A stretch of 64,000 nt of DNA, taken from assembly GCF_018449695.1 (NCBI RefSeq), contig NZ_JAAVUY010000011.1:87001-151000 (forward strand), given 5' to 3'. The stretch comes from Bradyrhizobium sp. dw_411. Its GTDB lineage: Bacteria; Pseudomonadota; Alphaproteobacteria; Rhizobiales; Xanthobacteraceae. Numbering within the stretch: the stretch's first letter is position 1; each line of letters opens with the position of its first letter. The position numbers and the translations under genes were made by a program. This document shows positions 52,131 to 60,925 of this stretch, piece by piece. Under the pieces are notes generated by a model. That model ran no database searches, was not told where the DNA came from, and worked only from the letters and a program-made list of their open reading frames with translations.

Positions 52131-52823
52131 ATGAGCAATGCACCGCTGATGCCAAAGGCGACTGCCGTGTGGCTGGTTGACAATACGGCGCTGACCTTCG
52201 ACCAGGTCGCGGATTTCACCAAAATGCACCCGCTCGAGGTCCGGGCGATCGCCGATGGCGACGCCGCCCAGGGCATTAAGGGCATGGACCCGATTTCGAC
52301 CGGCCAGCTCTCCCGCGACGAGATCGAAAAGGGCGAAAAGGACCCGAACTACCGCCTCAAGCTCGGCGAGAGCCGGGTGACGCTGCCGCCGGCGGCCAAA
52401 AAGAAGGGCCCGCGCTATACCCCGGTGTCGCGCCGCCATGAGCGGCCGAGCGCGATCCTGTGGCTGGTGCGCAACCACCCCGAACTCAAGGACGCGCAGA
52501 TCATGCGCCTGGTCGGCACCACCAAGACCACAATCGCCAGCGTCCGCGACCGCACCCATTGGAACGCCTCGACCCTGACCCCGATGGACCCGGTGACGCT
52601 CGGCCTGTGCTCGCAGATCGAACTCGATTTCGAGGTGCAGCGCGCGGCCAAGGAAAAGCCGATCGATACCGCCTATGGCGGCGCCACCCTGCTGCCGGCC
52701 TCCGAGACCACCCGCAAGGAACCGGAATTCGAGCCCAGCGAAAAGCAGCGCGACGATCTCAACGTCGATGCCGTATTCGCCAAGCTGAAGACCATCGGCG
52801 GCAAGAAGCAGGACGACGAGTAA
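52131..52823 (+). CDS. trcR: Cell-cycle transcriptional regulator TrcR (DUF1013)
   Basis: 230 residues from ATG at 52131, AAGGAGA upstream. DUF1013 is nearly universal in alphaproteobacteria; the Caulobacter homologue TrcR is a DNA-binding cell-cycle factor. Visible: MPKATAVWLVDNTALTFDQVADFTKMHPLEVRAIADG (first HTH-like region), PSAILWLVRNHPELKDAQIMRLVGTTKTTI (second HTH) and RDRTHWNASTLTPMDPVTLGLCSQIELDF. The C-terminus is acidic. It is soluble and conserved, so function in cell-cycle gene control is inferred from homology. Confidence 0.9.
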   Translation: MSNAPLMPKATAVWLVDNTALTFDQVADFTKMHPLEVRAIADGDAAQGIKGMDPISTGQLSRDEIEKGEKDPNYRLKLGESRVTLPPAAKKKGPRYTPVSRRHERPSAILWLVRNHPELKDAQIMRLVGTTKTTIASVRDRTHWNASTLTPMDPVTLGLCSQIELDFEVQRAAKEKPIDTAYGGATLLPASETTRKEPEFEPSEKQRDDLNVDAVFAKLKTIGGKKQDDE

Positions 52824-52899
52824 GGCGTTTCCGGAGACTGTCGTCTCCCGCGCTTGATGCTGAACGGATTCGAATTTTCAAACAGCCAAAACTCAGATC

Positions 52900-52980
52900 G
52901 TCATTCCGGGGCGATGCGAAAGCATCGAACCCGGAATCTCGAGATTCCGGGTCTGGTCCTTCGGACCATCCCGGAATGAC
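52900..52980. repeat. Palindromic repeat (REP-like)
   Basis: About 80 bases with GTCATTCCGGG at the left and CCCGGAATGAC at the right, plus inner hairpins GATGCGAAAGCATC, CCGGAATCTCGAGATTCCGG and GGTCCTTCGGACC. It lies 76 bases after trcR and may act as its terminator. It starts an 850-base gene-free stretch (52824-53677) made of repeats. Confidence 0.72.
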
Positions 52981-53005
52981 ATCGCTTAAATTTCACACAC
53001 CCCCG

Positions 53006-53470
53006 CATTCCCGCGACGCAATCCGCCCGAGTTTTGCCAGTAACTTCCCGCCCTCTCGTTCGGAGGGCGCAGGGAATGCCGGGCGCCCGATGCGCCCGCA
53101 GCGGCGTGTGCAATGGGTGGAGTAGAAGGCACACGCGTTAGTCAGGTCACACCGGCATCACCCGGCATTCCCTACGCAATGGTTTTAACGGCTTCCTTCG
53201 CGCTCTCCCCGGCGACCGGGCTTTCTTGCCACCGTCGCCCCCAAGAAACCTGCTTCTCAAGGAGAAGCTTGCTTCTCAAGAACTTGACGCCAGCGTCGGG
53301 GCGTCAGGACCACACGACTTCTCCGTCCGCTTCGGCGCCGTTCGTTATCGGCGCTTCCACGTCCACCGCATCCCGCCCCGCGTCCGTGACGATCGCGAAC
53401 CGCCCCTCAAGTGGGACGGGACGGAAGGGGATATAGATTGATTTGCTATTTCTGAAAATCAGAATATTTT
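53006..53470 (+). repeat. Long dispersed repeat, copy 2 (about 465 bases)
   Basis: Same orientation and order of landmarks as 19970-20420, with extra bases where a short hairpin (TGCTTCTCAAGGAGAAGC) is duplicated. Similarity continues weakly to about 53545. It has no conserved open frame. The gap from here to the insertion sequence at 53678 holds nothing else I can name. Confidence 0.8.
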
Positions 53471-53677
53471 TTATCGAGGGGCTGGACACAGGCGTGCCGC
53501 GCAACGCACAAGCGCGTCATTGATTTGCCCGTCGGGTTATCGTCTTGCCGTTTGAAGCGACGATCTCCGCCGTCATCCTCCGCTCCGGCAGCGGAAGTGA
53601 CCGTCACCAATCCTGACGTCTGCTTTATTCTTGCCAACGGACTTCGGCGACTCGGCTCACCATGTCCGAAATGTGCC

Positions 53678-55232
53678 GATTTTGTTGCAAAAGTCGGTTG
53701 AGGCCTGCCGCGAAGCGTGATTCCGTTGTGTTGACGCGATTCTCGGCGAGGTCGATCCATGATGGGCCGTCTGAAGAGTGACCAGGGTCAACTTTTCTAC
53801 GAGTTTCACCTTGGTGATGCGGTTCCTGACGATCATCTGGTGCGGAAGATTGACGCCGCGCTCGATCTATCCTGGCTGCGCGGCGAGCTTGCGCCTCACT
53901 ATTCGTCGATAGGCCGCCCGTCGATTGATCCGGAACTGATGATCCGGATGCTCATCGTGGGATATGTCTTTGCGATCCGCTCGGAACGGCTGATCTGCCG
54001 CGAGGTCCAGGTGAACCTTGCCTATAGGTGGTTCTGCAAGCTCGGTATCGAGGATGCGATCCCGGATCATTCGGCATTCTCACGAGCCCGCAACGAGCGC
54101 TTCCGCGAAGGCGAAGTTTTTCGCCACGTGTTCGAGCGGGTTGTCGAGACGTGTATCGCGGCCGGCTTGGTCGGTGGCGAGGGCTTTGCCGTCGACGCGA
54201 GCCTGATTGCGGCCGACGCCAACAAGCAGCGTTCGATTGCGGGTCAGGATTGGCGCAGGGATCGCGATCCCAAGAGGTCCAGCCGTGCCGTGAAGGAGTA
54301 TCTGTCGACCCTCGACGATACTGCGTGGGGCGCCGCCAGCGACGTTGTCCCGAAGTTCGTTTCGCCGTCCGATCCCGCAGCGCAGTGGACCGGAGCTCAC
54401 AAGGGACCAGCATTTTTTGCTTACTCCGACAATTATCTCATCGACGTGAAGTTCGGTGTCATCGTTGACGTTGAAGCATCCCGCTCCATCCGCCAGGCCG
54501 AGGTCGGCGCGGCAAAGACCATGATCGAGCGAACGGAGGAGCGCTTTGGTCTCAAGCCGGAGCGGCTTGCCGGCGATACCGCTTACGGGGCGGCTCCGAT
54601 GCTGAACTGGCTGGTCGAGGAGAAGGGCATCGCGCCACATATCCCTGTGTTCGATAAATCGAAGCGGGACGACGGTACCTTCTCGCGCGGCGACTTTCGA
54701 TATGACCGGACCGACGACGTCTACCACTGCCCGGGCGGAAAGCGGCTTGGGACGAGCGGCACAGTGCACGAGGGCAAGACGCTTCTGTATCGCGCAAGTA
54801 AGCTCGACTGCGATGTATGCCATCTCAAACCGCAATGCTGTCCAAAGGAACCGGCACGCAAGATTCCGCGCGATATCCATGAGCACGCCCGGGATGTTGC
54901 CCGCTCGTTCGCTGGCACCGAGGGCTTTGAGCAGTCGCGGCGGGAGCGCAAGAAGATCGAGATGCGGTTCGCGCACTTGAAGCGCATCCTGAAGCTCGGT
55001 CGGCTTCGACTGCGTGGACCGCGAGGTGCTCAGGATGAGTTTGTCCTGGCCGCGATCGCCCAGAACCTGCGACGACTCGCATCGCTGGTTGCGCGACCGC
55101 CACCCGCTCACGCGCCGTGTATTGGGTGCGTAGGAGTTGCGTAGAGAGCGTCGGGGCCGGCGGACCAAAGCCGGCGCTTCTAACGAGGTAGCTGACCCTT
55201 CACCTGCAGCACCCGACTTTTGCAACAAAATC
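53678..55232 (+). mobile_element. Insertion sequence, IS1182-like, complete
   Basis: About 1555 bases. Terminal inverted repeats: the left end starts GATTTTGTTGCAAAAGTCGG and the right end is its complement (CCGACTTTTGCAACAAAATC). The direct repeat TGCC flanks both ends (53674-53677 and 55233-55236), fitting a 4-base target duplication. It carries one transposase gene (53759-55144). The insertion lies just downstream of a degraded gene remnant at 55285-55440, in a region rich in repeats. Confidence 0.88.
53759..55144 (+). CDS. IS1182-family DDE transposase
   Basis: 461 residues, intact. The N-terminal region (SDQGQLFYEFHLGDAVPDDH, LIVGYVFAIRSERLICREVQVNLAYRWFC) is typical of the IS1182 group, and so is the late Cys cluster (LDCDVCHLKPQCCP). 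DDE residues: Asp in FAVDASLIAADAN, Asp in LAGDTAYGAAP and Glu in KKIEMRFAHLKRI. It should move its element by cut-and-paste. No frameshift or stop is visible, so it may be active. Confidence 0.93.
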   Translation: MMGRLKSDQGQLFYEFHLGDAVPDDHLVRKIDAALDLSWLRGELAPHYSSIGRPSIDPELMIRMLIVGYVFAIRSERLICREVQVNLAYRWFCKLGIEDAIPDHSAFSRARNERFREGEVFRHVFERVVETCIAAGLVGGEGFAVDASLIAADANKQRSIAGQDWRRDRDPKRSSRAVKEYLSTLDDTAWGAASDVVPKFVSPSDPAAQWTGAHKGPAFFAYSDNYLIDVKFGVIVDVEASRSIRQAEVGAAKTMIERTEERFGLKPERLAGDTAYGAAPMLNWLVEEKGIAPHIPVFDKSKRDDGTFSRGDFRYDRTDDVYHCPGGKRLGTSGTVHEGKTLLYRASKLDCDVCHLKPQCCPKEPARKIPRDIHEHARDVARSFAGTEGFEQSRRERKKIEMRFAHLKRILKLGRLRLRGPRGAQDEFVLAAIAQNLRRLASLVARPPPAHAPCIGCVGVA

Positions 55233-55284
55233 TGCCAGGAACGGACTCATGCGCTGCAACAAATTCAGAGCATCAAACTCGTTG

Positions 55285-55440
55285 TCAGTCGCGCAACTCG
55301 TTGAGCAACGCCTTGGCCTCCTTCAAGTCGAGCGTATCGAAGCCCTCCGTGAATCAGCCGTCGACCGGCGCGAGAAGATCGTGGGCTTCGTCCCGCTTGT
55401 CATCGTTGCAGAGCGGCAGAAAATCGCGCCGCCCAAGCTG
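55285..55440 (-). pseudogene. Remnant of the C-terminus of a TPR/adenylate-cyclase-type protein
   Basis: On the minus strand the frame reads LPLCNDDKRDEAHDLLAPVDG, a stop, then FTEGFDTLDLKEAKALLNEL and a normal stop at 55285-55287. This ending (..LLAPVYGWFTEGFDT.DLKEAKALLDEL) is familiar from large cyclase/ATPase/TPR proteins of Bradyrhizobium-type bacteria. The Trp codon of the family is a TGA here (55354-55356), and upstream sequence does not continue the family. So only about 50 codons of a dead gene remain. The family assignment is from memory. Confidence 0.55.
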
Positions 55441-55597
55441 TAAAGGTTCAATTGTGCGGGGTGCGGCCGGTGCAATGCCTGGGCTCCAGAAACACTAAGT
55501 TACAAAAAACTGCGTGCACCAACTATTTTTTAGCTGGTAAACTCTTGGTCGATACCGTCTCCGCGATTCGAGTCGGAAGGCTGATCGGAAGATTTCG

Positions 55598-55792
55598 TCA
55601 GGGCGCGCTGACGTGAAGTTTGTCTATGGCGGCGGTCAGATCCTGGTAGGTGACTGGCTTGGAAAGCCTTTGTATGAGGGGCCCGCCACACTTGCGGACT
55701 TCCACGCCGTTGCCGTCACGAGCATGAGTTACTTCATAACCGCGATACAGCCACCTCTTACCTTCGGTCCAGTTTGGCTTCGCGTTTTGCAC
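55598..55792 (-). CDS. Small hypothetical protein with a strong ribosome site
   Basis: 64 residues starting at GTG 55792. GAGGAGG is placed 5 bases before it, a near-ideal ribosome site. The sequence (NWTEGKRWLYRGYEVTHARDGNGVEVRKCGG, then PVTYQDLTAAIDKLHVSAP) looks like a small beta-plus-helix fold with balanced composition. No known family is recognised. It lies in the accessory region between the IS remnant and the giant gene, divergent from the latter. Confidence 0.6.
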   Translation of the reverse strand: MQNAKPNWTEGKRWLYRGYEVTHARDGNGVEVRKCGGPLIQRLSKPVTYQDLTAAIDKLHVSAP

Positions 55793-55994
55793 AATCGCCT
55801 CCTCGTTACCTGCTGATCACGACACATGAGATCTATGTCACATTACGTCAATCAATTGCGCGTAGTGATATCGTGACGACTCTACATTATTTTGCGTGTT
55901 TTAAAAATTAAATCGATAAATGTTGATTGCACGGGTCATCGGATATCACATTCCGTACCCATTGCATGGTTCTCCTCAGCAAAAATAGTGCACC

Positions 55995-58900
55995 ATGACA
56001 TTAAATCCTATTGTTTTAGAAAATCAAAAACAGGGCACACCTCAGAGTGAATGGGACCTCAGCGGAGCCGCCTCAACCAACATCGAGGGGTTCGCTACCA
56101 GCATCAGCGTTAATAGTGGCGACCAGATCGGTTTCAAGATCAATACGGATTCGGCGAACTACAGGATCGATATCTATCGACTTGGGTATTATGGCGGACT
56201 TGGCGCTTGTCTCGTTACAACGCTTCAACAGACGACGGCGTCGATTCAGCCGCCGGTAGGCGGCGATCCCTCGCTCGGTTTGTACGATGCCGGAAACTGG
56301 ACTGTTTCCGTAACCTGGACCGTGCCCGCAAGCGCTGTCTCTGGTGTCTATATTGCGAAGCTTACCCGCCAGGATACGACTGCCGGCGAGAGCCATATTG
56401 TCTTTGTGGTTCGCAACGACGGCGCCACGTCGGATATCGTCTTCAAGACGTCCGATACGACATGGCATGCCTACAACGGCTGGGGCGGCGCGAATCTATA
56501 CGGTGGCAACGCGACGGCGAGCCCGGACGGCCGTGCGTACAAGGTCAGCTATAATCGGCCGTTCGCCACGCGCGACGGCATCGGGACTTTCGCTGGTCCA
56601 CAAGACTTTCTATTCAGCGGGGAGTATCCAGCGATACGCTGGCTGGAGCGTAACGGATATGACGTCGCTTACATTGCAAGCATCGACGCAGAGCCGGGCA
56701 ACACTCCGCTGACAAACTACAAGGTATTCATGTCGGTCGGGCATGACGAATACTGGTCCGGAGATCTGCGCACCAGCGTAGAGGCCGCGCGTGACGCCGG
56801 CGTGCATCTCATCTTCATGAGCGGCAACGAGGTGTACTGGAAAACCCGATGGGAAGCGGACAGCAACGGCACCGCGAACCGCACCCTTGTTTGCTATAAG
56901 GAAACTCACGCCACTGCCAAGATCGATCCGACTCCCGTATGGACCGGAACCTGGCGTGATCCGAGTTTCAGTCCGCCATCCGATGGGGGGCGCCCGGAAA
57001 ATGCACTGACCGGCACCATCTTCCAGGTCGATTCCTATCGGGGCGACATCATCACAATTCCATCCAACCTGGCTCAATTCAGGTTCTGGCGAAACACGGC
57101 GATCCAGTCCGGCCAGGCAAATGCGCTCGCGGTGGGTATGCTCGGATACGAATGGGACGAGGCGCCGAACAACGGCTTCCGGCCTGGCGGACTGATCAAC
57201 CTGTCATCGACGACACTCGATGTGAGTACCTACCTTCTCGACTATGGCAATACTACTGGGGATGGGACCGCGACCCACAGTCTTACGCTCTATCGCGCGC
57301 CGAGCGGCGCGATCGTGTTCGGTGCCGGGACGGTATTCCTGTCTTTCGGTCTCGACACGACACACGATTATGCCAACGACGGCACGATTGCACCGACGCC
57401 GATTGACCCGAATGTCCAACAGGCCATGGTGAACCTGTTCGCGGATATGAGCGTCCAGCCGCAGACGCTGCAATCGGACCTCGTCGCCGCGACGGCATCT
57501 ACGGACCATACGCCACCGGTATCCACGATTTCCGTCCCCGTTGCAGGTGCGAGCCTCGTACAGCAGCAGCCGGTGACCGTCTCCGGCTCGGCGAGCGATG
57601 CCGGCGGGCTCGTCGCCCTTGTCGAGGTTTCGACGGACGGTGGGACGACCTGGAATCCTGCCACCGGCACCACCAGTTGGACCTTCATATGGTGGCCGCT
57701 GCTTCCCGGAAGCTTCACGATCCAGTCTCGCGCCGTCGACGACAGTCTCAACATGGAAACGCCCGCGACCGGCGTTACCGTAACTGTCACGCCTTCCGCG
57801 ACAGTGAGCCTGTTTACTCCCGCGGATGTGCCCTTCGCCGTGCTGGCCAACGACCCGCTCGCTCTGGAAATCGGGGTGCAGATCCAGGTCAACACGCCTG
57901 GTTCGGCTGCCGGTATCCGCTTCTACAAGGACCCGCTGAACACCGGCCCCCATGTCGTCAATCTCTGGAGTTCGACAGGCGCCTTGCTTGCCAGCGCGGC
58001 ATCCACCGGCGAGACCGCGAGCGGCTGGCAACAGGTCAATTTCTCGACGGCTATTCCGCTCACCGCGAACACCACATACGTTGCGTCGTACCATACGGCT
58101 TCCGGATTCTATTCGGACGACATCAACTATTTCTTCGGTGCGCGTGCTGTTGGTGCTCTGCTCGCTCCCGGAAGCGGCACCAACGGCGTGTTTGCTTACG
58201 GAGCGACGAGCGTCTTTCCCGCCGGGACAGGTTTGAACTCCAATTACTGGGTTGATCTGGTCTTCAACCGGGCAGGAGGGGCCGGCAATCTGCCGCCCGT
58301 CGCGAACGATATCAGCGGCTTTACGACAACCGAGAATACTGCACTTTCCATTCCCGTCGCATCGATTCTGGCCAACTGCTCCGACCCGAACGGCTACACC
58401 TTGTCGATCTCGGGTGTCAGCAACCCGGTCGATGGTAGCGTCACTTATGATTCGACGGCCCAAGTGGTCAGCTTCACGCCGACGACCGGCTATCTTGGGG
58501 CCGCAAGCTTCACCTACACGATCACGAATGGCCACGGCGGCACCGCCTCGGCTACCGTTTCACTGACCGTCATCGCCGCCGGCATCGTAAATCTGTTCAC
58601 CCCCGGAACGACGCCGACGAATGTCACGGTGGACGATCCCAATCCGATCGAACTGGGAGTGAAGTTCGAGGCATCCGTCGCCGGCCAGATTGTCGGAATT
58701 CTTTTTTACAAAGGCCCTGAGAATACCGGCACCCATGTCGTCAATCTCTGGGATTCGACAGGTACCCTGCTTGCCAGCGCAACCTCCAGCGGCGAGACTG
58801 CGAGCGGCTGGCAAACTGTGAACCTTGCCACCGCGGTGACATTGACCGCCGGCACGATCTATGTGGCGTCCTATCACTGCGGCGGCTTCTATTCGGGGGA

Positions 58901-59861
58901 TGGGAATTATTTCGACGCTGACCACGTCAATGGAACCCTGACGGCACCAAGCAGCGCCAGCAGCGGTGGCAATGGGGTCTACACCTATGGCAGCGGGAGC
59001 AGTTTCCCTACCAGCAGCTTCAACGCCACCAATTATTGGGTCGATGTGATGTTCGGTCCAGGAGGCGGAGGAAATCTGCCGCCCGTCGCGAACGATATCA
59101 GCGGCTTTACGACAACGGAGAATGCCGTTCTTTCTATTCCGGCCGCGTCAATTCTGGCGCACTGCTCCGACCCGAACGGCTACACCTTGTCGATCTCGGG
59201 CGTCAGCAACCCGGTCGATGGTAGCGTCACTTATGATTCGACGGTCCAGGTGGTGAACTTCACGCCGACGACCGGCTATCTTGGGGCCGCAAGCTTCATT
59301 TACACGATCACGAATGGCCACGGCGGCACCGCTTCAGCTACCGTTTCTCTAACCGTCGTTGCGACCTTTACCGTCAGCCTGTTCACGCTCGGAACGACGC
59401 CGGCGGTTGTCACGGTGGACGACGCCAATCCGGTCGAACTGGGGGTCAAGTTCGAGACATCCGTCGGCGGCCAGATCGTCGGAATTCTGTTTTACAAAGG
59501 TCCTGAGAATACCGGCACCCACGTCGTCAATCTCTGGGATTCGACAGGCACACTGCTCGCTAGCGCAACGTCCAGCGGCGAGACCGCGAGCGGCTGGCAG
59601 ACCGTAAACCTTGCCACCCCGGTGACGTTGGCTGCCAACACGATATATGTGGCATCATACCACAGCGGAGGCTTCTACTCGGCAGACAGTAATTATTTCG
59701 CAACTGACCACGTCAATGGAGTCCTGACGGCGCCGAATAGCGCCGGCAGCGGTGGCAATGGGGTTTACACCTACGGCGCCGGCAGCAGTTTCCCCATCAA
59801 TACCTTCAACGCCACCAATTATTGGATCGATGTGCTCTTCAACCCCGGGACCGATTCGTAG
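55995..59861 (+). CDS. Giant modular protein: N,N-dimethylformamidase-like domain plus DUF4082/cadherin-like repeats
   Basis: 1288 residues. Residues about 15-510 resemble the large (beta) subunit domain of N,N-dimethylformamidase: an initial Ig-like part, then TWHAYNGWGGANLYGG, NYKVFMSVGHDEYWSG, LIFMSGNEVYWKTRW and GMLGYEWDEAP. An Ig-like domain follows (about 515-600). Then DUF4082 (604-757), cadherin-like (763-860), DUF4082 (864-1023), cadherin-like (1028-1123) and DUF4082 (1126-1286) alternate; the last copies are almost identical. No N-terminal signal peptide is seen, so type I or other non-classical secretion is possible, but no RTX repeats or transporter genes are near. The upstream region is AT-rich, which hints at transfer. 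Activity on amides is an inference. Confidence 0.82.
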   Translation: MTLNPIVLENQKQGTPQSEWDLSGAASTNIEGFATSISVNSGDQIGFKINTDSANYRIDIYRLGYYGGLGACLVTTLQQTTASIQPPVGGDPSLGLYDAGNWTVSVTWTVPASAVSGVYIAKLTRQDTTAGESHIVFVVRNDGATSDIVFKTSDTTWHAYNGWGGANLYGGNATASPDGRAYKVSYNRPFATRDGIGTFAGPQDFLFSGEYPAIRWLERNGYDVAYIASIDAEPGNTPLTNYKVFMSVGHDEYWSGDLRTSVEAARDAGVHLIFMSGNEVYWKTRWEADSNGTANRTLVCYKETHATAKIDPTPVWTGTWRDPSFSPPSDGGRPENALTGTIFQVDSYRGDIITIPSNLAQFRFWRNTAIQSGQANALAVGMLGYEWDEAPNNGFRPGGLINLSSTTLDVSTYLLDYGNTTGDGTATHSLTLYRAPSGAIVFGAGTVFLSFGLDTTHDYANDGTIAPTPIDPNVQQAMVNLFADMSVQPQTLQSDLVAATASTDHTPPVSTISVPVAGASLVQQQPVTVSGSASDAGGLVALVEVSTDGGTTWNPATGTTSWTFIWWPLLPGSFTIQSRAVDDSLNMETPATGVTVTVTPSATVSLFTPADVPFAVLANDPLALEIGVQIQVNTPGSAAGIRFYKDPLNTGPHVVNLWSSTGALLASAASTGETASGWQQVNFSTAIPLTANTTYVASYHTASGFYSDDINYFFGARAVGALLAPGSGTNGVFAYGATSVFPAGTGLNSNYWVDLVFNRAGGAGNLPPVANDISGFTTTENTALSIPVASILANCSDPNGYTLSISGVSNPVDGSVTYDSTAQVVSFTPTTGYLGAASFTYTITNGHGGTASATVSLTVIAAGIVNLFTPGTTPTNVTVDDPNPIELGVKFEASVAGQIVGILFYKGPENTGTHVVNLWDSTGTLLASATSSGETASGWQTVNLATAVTLTAGTIYVASYHCGGFYSGDGNYFDADHVNGTLTAPSSASSGGNGVYTYGSGSSFPTSSFNATNYWVDVMFGPGGGGNLPPVANDISGFTTTENAVLSIPAASILAHCSDPNGYTLSISGVSNPVDGSVTYDSTVQVVNFTPTTGYLGAASFIYTITNGHGGTASATVSLTVVATFTVSLFTLGTTPAVVTVDDANPVELGVKFETSVGGQIVGILFYKGPENTGTHVVNLWDSTGTLLASATSSGETASGWQTVNLATPVTLAANTIYVASYHSGGFYSADSNYFATDHVNGVLTAPNSAGSGGNGVYTYGAGSSFPINTFNATNYWIDVLFNPGTDS
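57806..59852 (+). repeat. Internal tandem repeat within the giant gene
   Basis: A DUF4082 unit and a cadherin-like unit together make a period of about 785 bases, repeated 2.5 times. The second and third DUF4082 units (from about 58585 and 59371) and the two cadherin-like units (58282, 59077) are nearly identical in DNA. Long shared runs such as CCGCCCGTCGCGAACGATAT suggest recent duplication or gene conversion. The first DUF4082 unit is more diverged. Confidence 0.8.
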
Positions 59862-60127
59862 GTGATTGAATTTAGGGGGCGCGATCAGAAGTCCCCTTTT
59901 GGGGGAAAGAGTTGCCGCCAAACTGGCCGGATACGGTCTTGAGCATAGCCATTGAACGGTGCCCAATGTCCGTTCCGGGTCACTTGCGGAAGTCGACGAC
60001 CAGCCTGCGCTCGTCCGCTTGTACTTCTACAGCAGACATTACTGGGTTCGCGTCGGATGTTACCTAGTGTGGACGAAGTTGTTCAACGCCACCTCAAGGG
60101 GCACGACGCAGCACTAGAATGACTACG

Positions 60128-60814
60128 CTAACGAGCAGATGTGCGAATGAGATCATCCACGATGCCGGAGCCCTCATCTACGAGCTGCTGACCACTCATC
60201 CAGATATCATGGCCTGCGATTTTTTCACGCATCCTGGTAAGCCAGACCGAGCTCACGCCGCGGATGCCGATATCGCTACGGAAGAACTCGTCAGTGACTC
60301 GAGTCTCGATCTTCTTGATAGCTTGCGATAAGAGGGCTTTCTCGGAGTCGCTGAGTTCCTGTCGCTTCATGTTTCCGCTGGCGCTACTGTTCAAGCTGGC
60401 CTGGTGAAACATAAAGTAGGCTTCGGGATCGGCCATGCGCTCAGTGCCAGCGAGAAAAATCGGAACACACATTGAGGCGCAAACACCGGCCTTTTGGACG
60501 AGTGTATCAATCGCACGATCACGCGCACGGATCACGGCGACGACTTTGCGCCCGTGTTCGATCGAGCCGCCCGGCGAATTGAGCATGAGGACGAGCCGAC
60601 GTCGATCCCCCTTGTAACGATCGATGGCAGCGGCGACGCGCTCGCTCATCGGTTCCTGCACAGGCCCGCTCCAGCCGAGCACGATGCGGTTCGGCTCTTC
60701 GCTGATGGACAAGATCTGTCGAGAGGCCACGTCTCCTGAGCCGGAAGGCAATTGGAAAAAGGCCCAAAAGAGCAAGATGCAGCAGATGCTGCCAAGAATC
60801 CTGAGCCAGGACAT
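60128..60814 (-). CDS. Membrane-anchored ClpP/crotonase-like serine protease homologue
   Basis: 228 residues. One N-terminal helix (ILGSICCILLFWAFFQL) is a signal or anchor. The rest is a ClpP-like fold: LVLMLNSPGGSIEHGRKVVAVIR (oxyanion glycine loop), nucleophile Ser114 in GVCASMCVPIFLAG, and His137 in FMFHQAS, in the order and spacing of ClpP, SppA and NfeD-type proteases. A third catalytic residue may be the Asp in RVTDEFF. It should act at the periplasmic side of the membrane. A two-helix hypothetical gene lies directly upstream on the same strand (111-base gap), and the giant gene converges on it. The substrate is unknown. Confidence 0.82.
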   Translation of the reverse strand: MSWLRILGSICCILLFWAFFQLPSGSGDVASRQILSISEEPNRIVLGWSGPVQEPMSERVAAAIDRYKGDRRRLVLMLNSPGGSIEHGRKVVAVIRARDRAIDTLVQKAGVCASMCVPIFLAGTERMADPEAYFMFHQASLNSSASGNMKRQELSDSEKALLSQAIKKIETRVTDEFFRSDIGIRGVSSVWLTRMREKIAGHDIWMSGQQLVDEGSGIVDDLIRTSAR

Positions 60815-60925
60815 AGTCTACTTACTCAATCCAGAAAGGGAGTGCACTTGCGTAGCACTGCCAATAGATCCTGAGGTGTGCTTAATAAACGTCACGGAAG
60901 GTACATCGCAATCAGAAGATAGCCA

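Noticed and set aside
57204..58535. A 443-codon minus-strand frame inside the giant gene
   Set aside because: Antisense to the DUF4082/cadherin region; no motifs and typical shadow composition.
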